A stretch of DNA of 64,000 nucleotides from Glycomyces sp040645615 (lineage in GTDB: Bacteria > Actinomycetota > Actinomycetes > Mycobacteriales > Micromonosporaceae): contig NZ_JBEYYO010000004.1 of assembly GCF_040645615.1 (NCBI RefSeq), positions 1 through 64,000 of the forward strand. The letters are read 5' to 3'. Positions 25,391 to 35,005 of the stretch are shown here, piece by piece. Under the pieces are notes generated by a model. The model saw nothing but the letters and a program-made list of their open reading frames with translations. It was not told the origin of the DNA and ran no database searches. Every line of letters starts with the position of its first letter. The stretch's first letter is position 1. The translations under genes were made by a program, and so were the position numbers.

Positions 25391-26476
25391 TCATATGAGC
25401 TCCGGGCAGCGGATTCCCTTGATGTCGTCTGTGGTCGGGGCGCCTTGGGGTGGGAGGCATGGCGGGGTGTCGGTGCGTTCGACGCAGGAGCTTTCGAGGT
25501 GGAGGGCGGGTCGGTCGCCTCCGGTGTAGGCCAGGGTGATCGCGTCGGTGCGGGTGGCGGTGATGCTGGTGGTGCCTTCGAGGGTCGCGCCGTCGTAGGT
25601 GAGCATGTAGTCCTCGCCGGTCCAGCGTTCGGCGATCACGGTCTCGTAGGTGGGGAAGTCGGCCGCGCGGAACTCGTAGGTGAGCAGGTAGCGGTACGCG
25701 GGCAGGCCCGCGGTGGTGTGGTAGCCGCACGGGGCGACTTCAAGGGCGCGGGCCGCGAAGCCGTTGAACGCGGGCAGGGCCGCGACCGTCTCGCCCGCGG
25801 CCGTCTCCAGGCGCTGCCAGGTGTCGGCCTCGGTGAAGTCCCCTACGGGCGCTTTGGGTTCGGCCGCGGTGCTCGCCCAGGCCCGGACTTCGGTGCCCGC
25901 GCCGAGCGCGAGGACCAGGGCCAGGCCCCACACGGCGAGCTCGACGCTCACGACGCGTCCCAGCGGCCGGTCGGGCCCCTCATGGAGCCACCCGCGCACC
26001 GGCGTCCCGGCCGCGAGCACGATGCCGAGGAACAGGATCGGGACCACGGTGAACAGGAAGCGGATGCCGACTGCGGTGCCGCCGTCGGTCATCGCCAACC
26101 GGACCGGCATCGCCGCGGGCGTGAACAGCACCACCAGTTGGACCGCCGCGAGCGCCCCGGCCGCGGCGAGGTAGAGCTGCGCGCGCCGACCGCCCTTCGA
26201 GAGCCAGATCGCGGCCAGCAGGTTCACCGGGACGGCCGGGCCCAGGACCAGGAGATAGGCGAGGCCGCGTTCGGTCAGGCCGTTGTCGACCCCGGGCCAG
26301 GCGTAGGCCTGCACGCCGCTCCACGTCCACAGCCAGATCCACACCACCACGGCCGCGCCGCCGATCAAGAGCAGCTGAAGCGCCCGCACGGCCGGCGGCG
26401 GCAGTGCGGGTGCGGGTTCACTGAGGGTCTCGACCGGCGCGGTGCGAACGCCGGGGGGTGCGAGCAGTGGTTCCAT
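25391..26476 (-). CDS. Multi-pass membrane protein with external domain, unknown
   Basis: 361 residues. A Pro-rich cytoplasmic start and about five transmembrane helices (33-195) are followed by an external C-terminal domain with cysteines (APCGYHT, SSCVERT, PPCLPP, IRCPEL). No family is recognised. It lies just downstream of eccC on the same strand but beyond a strong terminator, so it is probably transcribed separately. By position it may be an ESX accessory protein. Confidence 0.7.
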   Translation of the reverse strand: MEPLLAPPGVRTAPVETLSEPAPALPPPAVRALQLLLIGGAAVVVWIWLWTWSGVQAYAWPGVDNGLTERGLAYLLVLGPAVPVNLLAAIWLSKGGRRAQLYLAAAGALAAVQLVVLFTPAAMPVRLAMTDGGTAVGIRFLFTVVPILFLGIVLAAGTPVRGWLHEGPDRPLGRVVSVELAVWGLALVLALGAGTEVRAWASTAAEPKAPVGDFTEADTWQRLETAAGETVAALPAFNGFAARALEVAPCGYHTTAGLPAYRYLLTYEFRAADFPTYETVIAERWTGEDYMLTYDGATLEGTTSITATRTDAITLAYTGGDRPALHLESSCVERTDTPPCLPPQGAPTTDDIKGIRCPELI

Positions 26477-26535
26477 GCGGGCCCTTGGTCTCCAGCGGCG
26501 CGAGTGGGCCTCGCGTCCTCCTGAATGTAATACGC

Positions 26536-26573
26536 CACGGGGCCGCCGACCAGTTGCGGTCGGCGGCCCCGTG
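26536..26573 (-). terminator. Terminator of eccC
   Basis: Perfect 16-bp stem (26536-26551 and 26558-26573), 6-base loop, 12 bp beyond the eccC stop. Confidence 0.85.
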
Positions 26574-26584
26574 TGACGCAGGAA

Positions 26585-29500
26585 CTACGCAGAGCCGTTC
26601 GGCGGCAGCAGCGTGGTCTGGATGAGCTGCTCGCCGTCCTTGCGGCGGACGAGCGTGCCACGGCCCGGAGGCTGCGGGCTCGGGCGGAGCTTGCCGAAGA
26701 TCGCGCCCTCCTCCTTGCGGCCGCTCATGAGCAGGCCGGGGGATTCGAGCTGCTTGATCTGCCCCACGATCGGGTCCATCAACGCGCGCGTCGCACCGGC
26801 GGCGCGGCGGGCGATGATGACGTGGAAGCCGATGTCGCGGCCCTGCGGGATCAGCTCGGCGATCGGAGCGAGCGGGTTCACGCGCTGCGCGACCATCTCG
26901 TAGTCGTCGATGATCAGGTACAGGTCCGGACCGGTCCACCACGAGCGGTCGCGAAGCGCGGCCGGCGACACGTCGTCCCCGGGCAGGCGCTTCTCGATCG
27001 GGCCCTTGAGGTTCTTGACCGAGTTCTCGAACTGCTTGCCGGACATGGCGTAATCCAGCAGCGTCGGCTTGGAGATCTCCTCCAGCATGCCGCGCCGGTA
27101 GTCCGCCATGATGACCTTGGCCTCCTGCGGCGTGTAGTTCGCCTGGATCTCGCGGGCGATGTGCCGCAGCAGGTTGGTCTTGCCCGACTCGGAGTCGCCG
27201 AACACCAGCAGGTGCGGCTCGGCCTGGAAGTCGAGGTACACCGGCTTGAGCCCGGCCTCGTTGAGACCGATCGGGATGCCCGGCTTGGAGCGGTCGACGG
27301 CCTTGAGGAACTCGGCCACGTGCAGCTGCTTGGGCAGCAGGCGCACCTTCGGGCAAGGCTCGAAGCGCCACGCCTGCTTGACCTTCTTGACCATGTCCTC
27401 GACGCCGGGCGCGAGGTCGTCGCCGTCGCGGATCCCGTCGATGCGCGGCACACCCGCGAGGATGTGCAGCTTCTGGAGCGAGAGGCCGCGGCCGGGGCGG
27501 TTCTTCGGCACGTTCGCCGCCGCCTTGCGGTCGATCTCGGACTCCATGTTGTCCGAGAGCTTCAGCTCCAGCTTCAGGCCGAACATGTCGCGCATGTTCA
27601 TGCGGATGTCGCCCCAGCGGGTGCAGGTGACCATGACGTGCACGCCGTAGGCCAGACCGCGGTTACCAATGGCGCGGACCTGGTCGACGAACGACTCGAA
27701 GTCCTCCCGCAGCGTCATCCAGTTGTCGATGACCAGGAACACGTCGCCGTACGGGTCCTCCTGGAACCGCCCATCGGCCTTCATGCGCCGGTAGGAGCCC
27801 ATGCCGTCGATCTTGTTGGCGGTGAAGAACGCCTCGCGCTCGTCCAGGATGGTCGAGACCTCCTGGATCGTGCGCCGCACGCCCTCCTCCTCCTGGCGAC
27901 CGAACACGCCCGCGACGTGCGGGAGCTCCTCGATGCCGCGCAGGGTACCGCCACCGAAGTCGAGGCAGTAGAACTGGATCTCGCGCGGGGTGTGCAGCAG
28001 TGAGAGCGAGCTGATCATCGCGCGGAGCATCGTCGACTTGCCCGACTGCGCCCCGCCCGCGATCGCCACGGTGCCCTGGGCGCCGGAGAGGTCGACCACG
28101 AACGGCGAACGGCGCTGCTCGAACGGCCGGTCCTCCTCGCCGACCACGGCGTGGAGCTTCCCGTTGAGCGAGAAGCCCTTCGGGGACAGGCCCCGGACCG
28201 GGTCGACTTCGAGCGGCGGCAGCAGCCCGTCGAGGGTGGGCGGCTCGGCCAGCGGCGGCAGCCACACCTCGTGGGCCGGGCGGCCCATGCCGAGGCAGTT
28301 GTTGACCATGACTTCGAGCTCGGAGAGCTTCTCGTCCTCGGTCTCCTCCTCCTGCACCTCTTCTTCGGGCTCGTCCTCGGGCTCGGGCTCGGGAGGGAGC
28401 TCCACGAAACCGGGCAGGAAGCGCTGCACCTTGTGCTGGACGGCCGCGATGCGCTCGGCGCGCGAGGCGACGCGTTTCGGCGGCTTGTAGGAGCCACCGA
28501 CGTACGCGGCGCGGAAGCGCACCAGGTCCTCGGTGCCGACCTGGAGGTAGCCGTGGCCGGGGGCCTGCGGCAGCTCGTAGGCCGCGCCGGAGCCGATCAC
28601 GGTGCGCGACTCCTGCGCCGAGAACGTGCGCAGCGCCACCCGGTAGGACAGGAACGTGTCCAGGCCCTTGAGCTTGCCCTCTTCGAGGCGCTGCGACGCG
28701 AGCAGCATGTGCACACCGATCGAACGGCCGATGCGGCCGATCTGGAGGAACAGGTTGATGAACTCGGGCTTGGCCACGAGCATCTCGGAGAACTCGTCGG
28801 CGATGATCAGCAGCGTCGGCATCGGGTCCATCGGCTGCCCGGCCTTGCGGGCCTTCTCGTACTCCCACCGGTTGGTGAAGTTGCCGTTGGCGCGCAGGAC
28901 CTCCTGGCGGCGCACCAGCTCGCCTTCGAGCGCGTCGGCCATGCGGTCGACCAGCTCGATCTCGTCGGCGAGGTTGGTGATGACCGCCGAGACGTGCGGC
29001 AGGTCGTCCAAGGCCGCGAAGGTCGCGCCACCCTTGAAGTCGACGAGGATGAAGTTGAGCTCCTCGGACGAGTGCGTCGCGATCAGCGAGCCGATGATGG
29101 TGCGCAGCACCTCCGACTTACCCGAACCGGTCGCGCCGATGAGCAGGCCGTGCGGGCCCATGCCGCCGACGGCCGACTCCTTGAAGTCGATGTCGACGAT
29201 CGCCCCGTCGGGGCCGGGCCCGATCGGGACCTTCAGGTAGTCCTTGACCGGCTTCTCGCGCCAGTGCACGGCCGGGTCGAGCGCGGCGGCGTCGTTGAAG
29301 CCGAGCATCTCGGGCAGGCTCGACGGGTTGGCCAGCGGCGAGGCGTCCTCGTCGCCGGACTCCGTCGCGCCCGAAGCGTTCTTGAGCGACAGGCGCCAGG
29401 GCGCGAGCGAACGCGCGATGCCCTCGGCCTGGTTGTTCGACAGCCGGTCGGGCTTGCCGAGCACGCGGCGTCGCCCGCCCTGGTCGGTGAAGATCTCCTC

Positions 29501-30610
29501 GGCCGTGACGTCGTAGAGCTTGATGTGCGGTCCGGGCTTGCGCGGCAGGTAGCCGGAGAAGTCGAACACGGTCACACCGGCCATGCCGTCCGCGGCGATC
29601 ACGCCGGTCGGGTCGACCTCGCCGCCGTCGAGGATGACGACGAGGTGGGACTGGCCCTCGGCCGCGCCCGCGCCCGGCGCCCACGCGCCCCGCGAGGAGA
29701 GCTGGTCGCGCAGCGAGGTCTCCAGCTGCGTGGTGGTGTTGTAGAACATGCGGACCGGACCGGCCCCGTCCTCGGCCGAGGGGTGCTGGAGGTGGGGCAG
29801 CCACTTCATCCAGTGCCACTCGGGCATGCGCTCGTTGTCGGCCACGACCGCGATGAGCACGTCGTCGGGCGAGTGGAGCACCGCCAACTGCGCGATCTGG
29901 GCGCGCAGGTTGTCCAAGACGATGGACCGGTCGCCTCGGAGCACCATGCGCCCCGCCTCGGTGTACTTCATCGACCGGGGGATGTCGATCACGTTGGAGT
30001 GCGCGGCCACGAACCTTCGCAGCGCCATCGAGGTCATCGGCTCCAGGTCCTCGACCGGTTTGGTCTCGGGAGGCACCAGCTTCATCGTCATGCGCTGCTT
30101 GCCGATGCCCACGCGCACGTCCAGGGCGTCGTCGTCCTTGGGACGGCGCTCCCACATGCGGCGCGAACCGACCAGCGACCACAGCGCCTTCGGGTCGGGG
30201 TGGCGCCACCGGGCCGCGCGCCACTGCCGCTCGGCGCCCTTGCGGGCACGGCGGCGGACCTGGTTGAGATAGCGCATGTAGTCGCGGCGGTCGGCGTTGA
30301 ACTCGGCCTTCTTCTGGGCGCGGTTGCCGCCCATGCTCGTGGCCATCATGCCGACCATCGAGATGCCCATCATGGCGCCCATGGCGATGCGCAGCGTGTT
30401 GTTCCCACCGGAGCCGCCCCCGGTGGTTCGCATCATCATCATCATCGCCATCGCCGCGGCGCCGGCGAGCATCGGCAGGATCATCAGATACTGCGAGATG
30501 TTCTTGGGCTGCGGGTCGGGCATGTCCGGCGGCGACTCCAGGAGGATGTCACCGCGGGGTGCCTGCGGTCCCCGCTTGCGGGGCGGCCTGCGGAAGAGTT
30601 TGGTCGTCAC
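26585..30610 (-). CDS. eccC: ESX ATPase EccC (fused EccCa/EccCb)
   Basis: 1341 residues, the full-length fused motor of the type VII secretion system. Two N-terminal transmembrane helices (about 38-95) are unusually methionine-rich, with a run of five Met. Three FtsK/SpoIIIE ATPase domains follow with Walker A GATGSGKS (about 491), GGAQSGKS (about 852) and GDSESGKT (about 1137), and Walker B strings LLIIADEF, VFLVIDNW and LYLIIDDY. An acidic linker (EPEPEDEPEEEVQEEETED) separates the first and second domains. In known ESX systems domain 1 drives transport and domain 3 reads the substrate signal. Divergent from eccD. Confidence 0.97.
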   Translation of the reverse strand: MTTKLFRRPPRKRGPQAPRGDILLESPPDMPDPQPKNISQYLMILPMLAGAAAMAMMMMMRTTGGGSGGNNTLRIAMGAMMGISMVGMMATSMGGNRAQKKAEFNADRRDYMRYLNQVRRRARKGAERQWRAARWRHPDPKALWSLVGSRRMWERRPKDDDALDVRVGIGKQRMTMKLVPPETKPVEDLEPMTSMALRRFVAAHSNVIDIPRSMKYTEAGRMVLRGDRSIVLDNLRAQIAQLAVLHSPDDVLIAVVADNERMPEWHWMKWLPHLQHPSAEDGAGPVRMFYNTTTQLETSLRDQLSSRGAWAPGAGAAEGQSHLVVILDGGEVDPTGVIAADGMAGVTVFDFSGYLPRKPGPHIKLYDVTAEEIFTDQGGRRRVLGKPDRLSNNQAEGIARSLAPWRLSLKNASGATESGDEDASPLANPSSLPEMLGFNDAAALDPAVHWREKPVKDYLKVPIGPGPDGAIVDIDFKESAVGGMGPHGLLIGATGSGKSEVLRTIIGSLIATHSSEELNFILVDFKGGATFAALDDLPHVSAVITNLADEIELVDRMADALEGELVRRQEVLRANGNFTNRWEYEKARKAGQPMDPMPTLLIIADEFSEMLVAKPEFINLFLQIGRIGRSIGVHMLLASQRLEEGKLKGLDTFLSYRVALRTFSAQESRTVIGSGAAYELPQAPGHGYLQVGTEDLVRFRAAYVGGSYKPPKRVASRAERIAAVQHKVQRFLPGFVELPPEPEPEDEPEEEVQEEETEDEKLSELEVMVNNCLGMGRPAHEVWLPPLAEPPTLDGLLPPLEVDPVRGLSPKGFSLNGKLHAVVGEEDRPFEQRRSPFVVDLSGAQGTVAIAGGAQSGKSTMLRAMISSLSLLHTPREIQFYCLDFGGGTLRGIEELPHVAGVFGRQEEEGVRRTIQEVSTILDEREAFFTANKIDGMGSYRRMKADGRFQEDPYGDVFLVIDNWMTLREDFESFVDQVRAIGNRGLAYGVHVMVTCTRWGDIRMNMRDMFGLKLELKLSDNMESEIDRKAAANVPKNRPGRGLSLQKLHILAGVPRIDGIRDGDDLAPGVEDMVKKVKQAWRFEPCPKVRLLPKQLHVAEFLKAVDRSKPGIPIGLNEAGLKPVYLDFQAEPHLLVFGDSESGKTNLLRHIAREIQANYTPQEAKVIMADYRRGMLEEISKPTLLDYAMSGKQFENSVKNLKGPIEKRLPGDDVSPAALRDRSWWTGPDLYLIIDDYEMVAQRVNPLAPIAELIPQGRDIGFHVIIARRAAGATRALMDPIVGQIKQLESPGLLMSGRKEEGAIFGKLRPSPQPPGRGTLVRRKDGEQLIQTTLLPPNGSA

Positions 30611-30827
30611 AGAGGGTCCTTGTGCTCACCGGGGGATGCGCCTACCACGGGGACGCTTGCTAGCCGTAACTTAGCGCTGTCGTATAAAAGTTGTTAGTGC
30701 GCTCTGTCGAGTATCGCACTAACAGGGTAGAACCGCGTCACCACTCGGGCGGTACACCCGCCGTTGCATACGGGACTTATCCTGTGAAGGTCCCCCGACT
30801 ACCGACCCCGACCCGGAGGTTCGCACG
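30611..30827. promoter_or_regulatory. Divergent eccC/eccD control region with inverted repeat
   Basis: A perfect 10-bp inverted repeat TGTTAGTGCG/CGCACTAACA (30692-30701 and 30715-30724) with a 13-nt spacer. Its right arm overlaps the 14-mer GTCGAGTATCGCAC (30706-30719), which on the minus strand contains a GATACT -10-like box for eccC. The same 14-mer occurs before rne. For eccD a TATCCT box lies at 30778-30783. The repeat is a candidate operator for both promoters. Confidence 0.55.
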
Positions 30828-32228
30828 GTGAGCACCAAGTCGGCCACTCTCTCAAGGGTGACGATCGTCAGTCCTCGCACCAGGATCGACCTCGCACTCC
30901 CCTCTGACGTCCCCCTGTCCGACCTGCTGCCCACGATCCTGCACCAAGCCGGCGAGTACTACATCGACGAAGCCGGCGACAACGGCGGCTGGATCCTGGC
31001 GCGGCTCGGCGAAGACGCCGTGGACACCGGGCACTCCTGCTCCCAGCTGGGGATCAGCGACGGGGAGATGCTGTACCTCAACCCGGCGGACGCGGCCAAG
31101 CCCGAGATCGTGTTCGACGACGTGATCGACGCGGTCGCCACCGCCACCGAACAGCGCGGCAACCGCTGGGACCACCTCGCGACCAAGCGGTTCAGCGTCG
31201 GCGTCGGCACCGCCGCGCTCGGCGTCGGCGCCCTCGCGATCCTGCTCACCAGCCACATGGCGAGCGCCATCGTGGGCCTGGCGATCGCATTGATCCTGGT
31301 CGGGGCCTCCACGCTGCTCTCGCGCGCGGTGGGCGACTCCCGCGCCGCCACCTACTTCGGCGTCACCGCCGTGCTCTACGCCGGCGTCGGCGGACTGCTC
31401 ATCGCCCTGGGCGACGGCGGGCTCGGCGCGCTCGAAGCGCCGCACGTGCTCATCGCGGCCTCGGCGATCCTGCTGTTCAGCGTCCTGGCCATGGTCGCCG
31501 TGGGCGACATGGCCTCGGCCCCGGTGTTCATCGTGACGATCCTCGGCGCGGTGGTCCTGGGCATCTCCACCGCGCTCATGCAGATCATCCCCGGCGGGAC
31601 CGCCGCCACGGCCGCGGGCATCGCCGCGCCGCTGGCGCTGGCGATCCTCCCGGCCGCGCCGCGCCTGTCGCTGTCGCTGGCGATGGTCCCGACCCCGCAG
31701 CTGCCCACGACCACCGAAGAGCTCAAAGAGGGCGACTCGGAAGCCATCGACGGCAAGCGGATCCTCAAGCTCTCCGAGCACGCCGGGAACTACCTGGAGG
31801 CCCTGTACTCGTTCGCGGCCGTCGTGGGACTGGGCTCGGCGATCGCCCTCGCGTTCTCGGGCAAGACCCCGGGTCTGGTGCTCGCCGTGATCATCGGCCT
31901 GGTGCTGCTCAGCCGCTCGCGGACCGTCGAGGACCGACCCGGGCGCATCGTGATGCTCGCGGGCGGCATGGGCGGCCTGGCCGCCGCGCTGGCCGCGATC
32001 TTCTTCGGCACCGACTCGATCCTGGTGCGCCTGACGGTGATCCTCGGCGCTTTGACGCTGCTGACGCTCATCGCGATGGTCTACGGCCTGGCCGTGGCCG
32101 GGAAGAAGATCGCCCCCACCTGGGGCCGCTCCCTCGACATCATCGAGGCGCTGCTCATCGTGTCGATCCTGCCGCTGGTCGGCTGGGTCTGCAACCTGTA
32201 CGCGATCGCATTCGCCCTGCGCGGATAG
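30828..32228 (+). CDS. eccD: ESX integral membrane protein EccD
   Basis: 466 residues: an N-terminal ubiquitin-like YukD domain (about 5-90; RVTIVSPRTRIDLALPSDVP) followed by about eleven transmembrane helices with a cytoplasmic loop (EELKEGDSEAIDGKRILKLS) between helices 6 and 7. EccD forms the pore-lining dimer ring of each ESX protomer. GTG at 30828 has GGAGG 8 nt upstream. It is followed after 39 bp by eccB in the same operon. Confidence 0.96.
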   Translation: MSTKSATLSRVTIVSPRTRIDLALPSDVPLSDLLPTILHQAGEYYIDEAGDNGGWILARLGEDAVDTGHSCSQLGISDGEMLYLNPADAAKPEIVFDDVIDAVATATEQRGNRWDHLATKRFSVGVGTAALGVGALAILLTSHMASAIVGLAIALILVGASTLLSRAVGDSRAATYFGVTAVLYAGVGGLLIALGDGGLGALEAPHVLIAASAILLFSVLAMVAVGDMASAPVFIVTILGAVVLGISTALMQIIPGGTAATAAGIAAPLALAILPAAPRLSLSLAMVPTPQLPTTTEELKEGDSEAIDGKRILKLSEHAGNYLEALYSFAAVVGLGSAIALAFSGKTPGLVLAVIIGLVLLSRSRTVEDRPGRIVMLAGGMGGLAAALAAIFFGTDSILVRLTVILGALTLLTLIAMVYGLAVAGKKIAPTWGRSLDIIEALLIVSILPLVGWVCNLYAIAFALRG

Positions 32229-32267
32229 ACCACCCCCTGAACTCGACTCCCAGAGAGGCGACACTCG

Positions 32268-33902
32268 ATGGCCCAGATGCGTTCCCGCCGCGAACAGGTG
32301 GAGGCTCACCGCTTCATCACCTCGCGGATGAACCAGGCGCTGGTGCTGGCCAACCCCGATTCGATCGAGCGCCCGCTGCGCCGCATCGGCGTCTCGATCT
32401 TCGTCTCGGTGATGGTGATGACGCTGATCTTCGGCGGCTTCGCGATCGCCACGCTGTTCGGCAAGGGCAACAACCCTCCGCAGATGAACCACATCATCTT
32501 CGAGAAGGGCACCAACGCCATCTACGTGTACACCACCCCGGACGGCTCCGACGACGAGTCGAAGGCGAAGCTGTGGCCGGTGGCGAACTACACCTCGGCG
32601 CTGCTGCTGCTCAAGCCCTATGACAGCGAGGTGCCGACGCAGTCGCTGAAGCCGACCTCGCTGGACGGGTACCCCCGCGGCTACCCGGTGGGCATCTCGG
32701 GCGCGCCGCCTTCGCCGCCGCCGCCGGACTCGCTGCTGCACGACCAGGACTGGAACGCGTGCTCGATGCCGATCGAGCCGAACAGCAAGGCCAGCCACTA
32801 CCTGACGCAGTTGGTCATCAAGGACCTCAACACCGCCGAGCTCCTCGGCGAGGAGCAGTGGATGCTGGCCCGCCCCGCGGTGGCCGACTCCGAGGCGGCG
32901 AACACCAGCCTGTACCTGCTGTGGAACGACTACAAGTACGAGATCGACATGTCGGCGGGCAGCGGGGCGCTGGACGCGATCCAGCTCAACGCCGCGGACG
33001 CGGTGCCGATCAACCAGGACGTGCTCAACACGATCCCGACCGGCGCTCCGATGAAGCCCAACACCGAGTCGTACTTCGGCGGGCCTTCTGGAGTGAACGT
33101 CAACGGGGCCCCGCTGGAGTACGGGCAGGCCGTGGCGAGCGGCGGGCAATTCTACGTGCTGCTCAAGGACGACACCGGCGCCGACCAGTTCGCGCAGATG
33201 AGCCCCACGCAGGAGGCGCTCCTGCGGGCCGAGAACGGGATCGAGACGCTTGAGGTCGAGACCTCGGTGATCACCAATACCGGCGCGCAGGCGCAGTACG
33301 GTTCACGCGAGTTCCCGTTCCCGCAGGAGATCCTGAGCCAGAGCCTGTGGCGGGCGACCGGCGACCGGGCCGCGACGTGCGTCGCGTTCGATCCGACGGT
33401 GTCCGACGAGGACGCGAAGATGACGATCAAGATGTTCGCTTCGGCTCCCAAGGACCTGACCGACCCGGCGAAGTCGGTCAACATGGACAGCGCCGGGAAC
33501 ATCATCTCGAACGTGGCGGGCCAGACGGCGCAGCCGGTGCTCCCTTCGGGCACGGCGGCGCTGGTGGACGCGCAGTCGCGGCCGGGGCAGTCGATCCAGG
33601 GCTTCACGTATCTGGTCGACGCCCTCGGGTACAAGTTCGGCCTGGTGGACGAGGGCACGACCGACCGGACGCAGAACCTGCTCGGTTACAAGGACGTCAC
33701 CCCGATCGGCGTCCCGCAGGTGTTGCTCGACCTCATCCCCAAGGGCGTGGACCTGAACCCGGCCGAGGCCAGAAGCCAGCTCGACCCGCAGGCCGAGGGC
33801 ATGCCCGAGTACGACACGGGCGGCTCGGCAGGCGACTCGGGCGACGGCGGCGAGGAAGCGGGCGAGACCGGATCCGAGGAAGGCGCCGAAGGCGGCGGCT
33901 AG
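32268..33902 (+). CDS. eccB: ESX membrane protein EccB
   Basis: 544 residues. The start (MAQMRSRREQVEAHRFITSRM) is the family signature, followed by one transmembrane helix (about 40-63) and a large periplasmic domain with a Cys pair (NACSMPI, ATCVAFD). The tail is Gly/Glu-rich and acidic. EccB links the translocon to the periplasm and to mycosin. It ends in a strong terminator, closing the eccD-eccB operon. Confidence 0.96.
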   Translation: MAQMRSRREQVEAHRFITSRMNQALVLANPDSIERPLRRIGVSIFVSVMVMTLIFGGFAIATLFGKGNNPPQMNHIIFEKGTNAIYVYTTPDGSDDESKAKLWPVANYTSALLLLKPYDSEVPTQSLKPTSLDGYPRGYPVGISGAPPSPPPPDSLLHDQDWNACSMPIEPNSKASHYLTQLVIKDLNTAELLGEEQWMLARPAVADSEAANTSLYLLWNDYKYEIDMSAGSGALDAIQLNAADAVPINQDVLNTIPTGAPMKPNTESYFGGPSGVNVNGAPLEYGQAVASGGQFYVLLKDDTGADQFAQMSPTQEALLRAENGIETLEVETSVITNTGAQAQYGSREFPFPQEILSQSLWRATGDRAATCVAFDPTVSDEDAKMTIKMFASAPKDLTDPAKSVNMDSAGNIISNVAGQTAQPVLPSGTAALVDAQSRPGQSIQGFTYLVDALGYKFGLVDEGTTDRTQNLLGYKDVTPIGVPQVLLDLIPKGVDLNPAEARSQLDPQAEGMPEYDTGGSAGDSGDGGEEAGETGSEEGAEGGG

Positions 33903-33918
33903 AACGACGGCATGAACG

Positions 33919-33952
33919 AAACGGCGCGGGAGCAAAACCTCCCGCGCCGTTT
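33919..33952 (+). terminator. Terminator of eccD-eccB
   Basis: Perfect 14-bp stem (33919-33932 and 33939-33952), loop CAAAAC, with AAA/TTT ends. Confidence 0.9.
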
Positions 33953-33971
33953 CACTTGCGCCCCGAAATCG

Positions 33972-33989
33972 TATATCCTATAGGATATA
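33972..33989. promoter_or_regulatory. A/T-rich palindromic operator candidate
   Basis: An exact 18-bp palindrome, TATATCCTATAGGATATA, with a further half-site TATCCTAT immediately after. It stands out as a pocket of A/T in G/C-rich DNA, 123 bp before the 34113 gene. Likely a regulator-binding site; the regulator is unknown. Confidence 0.5.
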
Positions 33990-34112
33990 TCCTATCCGAT
34001 TCCGCGGCGAGGTGGCAGCGGCCTGGTGCGCCTGTGGACCATTTGGTGGGGCCCGGGATTTTTGTGGTCGTGTTAGCCTGGCGCGACACGCACTCGAGCC
34101 ATAGGAATCGCC

Positions 34113-34952
34113 ATGACGTACCCGCCGCAGCCTCCGGGATTCGACCCGAATCAGCAACCGCCGCAAGGGCAACCGGGATACGGGCAGCAGCCGGGTTACG
34201 GCTCGCCGCAGCAGCCGGGCTTCGGCCAGCAGCCGCAGCAGCCCGGTTACGGTCAGCAGCCCCAGCAGCCCGGATACGGCCAGCAACCCGGCTATGGCCA
34301 GCAGCCGCAGCAACCCGGCTACGGGCAGACCCCGCCGCCCGGTTACGGGCAGCAGCCTGGCTACGGCCAGCAGCCCGGCTACGGCGGCCTGCCGCCCCAG
34401 CCGCAGAAGTCCAAGACCGGCCTCATCGCGGGCATCGTGGGCGGCGTGGTGGTCCTCGCCCTGGCGATCGGCCTGGTCGTCTGGCAGCCCTGGAACAGCG
34501 GCGGCGCCCCGTCGGCCTCCGACTCCCCCGAGGACGTGGCCGAGAAGGTCCTGCCGAAGATGGGCGAGCTGCTCGACGCTGCGTTCTCCGGCGACACCGA
34601 CGCGGCCCAGTCGATCATCGAAGACCTCAAGCCGTTCGCCTGCGCCGAGACGCAGGGCGAGATCGACAACATGACCGAAGAGCTCGACATGAGCGGCGAG
34701 ATGGAGGATCTGGGCATCGAAGTCGCCCCGATCGACATCGACGTGAACTTCGACTACGAGGTCACCGGCTCGACCGAGGACGGCGACACCGCCACCGTCG
34801 ACTACACGGTCAGCTACAACTACCCGGAGCCGGTGATGAGCGAGGACGGCATGTCCATCACCGGTTGGACCGAGGTGCCCGAAGAGCAGCCCGACACGAT
34901 GAACCTCGTCAAGGAGGACGGCGTCTGGGTCATCTGCGGCGACGTGCTCTAA
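34113..34952 (+). CDS. PGYGQQP-repeat membrane protein with secreted domain
   Basis: 279 residues: a cytoplasmic region (1-98) made of imperfect PGYGQQP repeats, one transmembrane helix (about 101-124) and an external domain with two cysteines (FACAETQ, VICGDVL). The external part has the layout of DUF4878/lumazine-binding-like domains (EEVAEKV-type helix, then DGDTATVDYTVSY strands, ending GVWVIC). AGGA precedes the ATG. The repeats may drive clustering. It is the third protein in this window with a Pro/Gly/Gln cytoplasmic tail and a small external domain. Confidence 0.8.
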   Translation: MTYPPQPPGFDPNQQPPQGQPGYGQQPGYGSPQQPGFGQQPQQPGYGQQPQQPGYGQQPGYGQQPQQPGYGQTPPPGYGQQPGYGQQPGYGGLPPQPQKSKTGLIAGIVGGVVVLALAIGLVVWQPWNSGGAPSASDSPEDVAEKVLPKMGELLDAAFSGDTDAAQSIIEDLKPFACAETQGEIDNMTEELDMSGEMEDLGIEVAPIDIDVNFDYEVTGSTEDGDTATVDYTVSYNYPEPVMSEDGMSITGWTEVPEEQPDTMNLVKEDGVWVICGDVL

Positions 34953-34962
34953 GACCGCAAGC

Positions 34963-34997
34963 GCAAGGGCCCCACCGGAAACCGTTGGGGCCCTTGC
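34963..34997 (+). terminator. Terminator
   Basis: 12-bp stem GCAAGGGCCCCA/TGGGGCCCTTGC (34963-34974 and 34986-34997) followed by TTT. It is shared with the convergent esterase gene. Confidence 0.8.
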
Positions 34998-35005
34998 TTT
35001 GTGCC

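Noticed and set aside
28151..30697. 848-residue open frame antisense to eccC
   Set aside because: Mirror-frame artefact of high GC3; eccC on the other strand has clear Walker motifs over the same bases.
34140..34400. Short tandem DNA repeats resembling a CRISPR or satellite array
   Set aside because: They are the codons of PGYGQQP protein repeats within an open frame, with no spacers.
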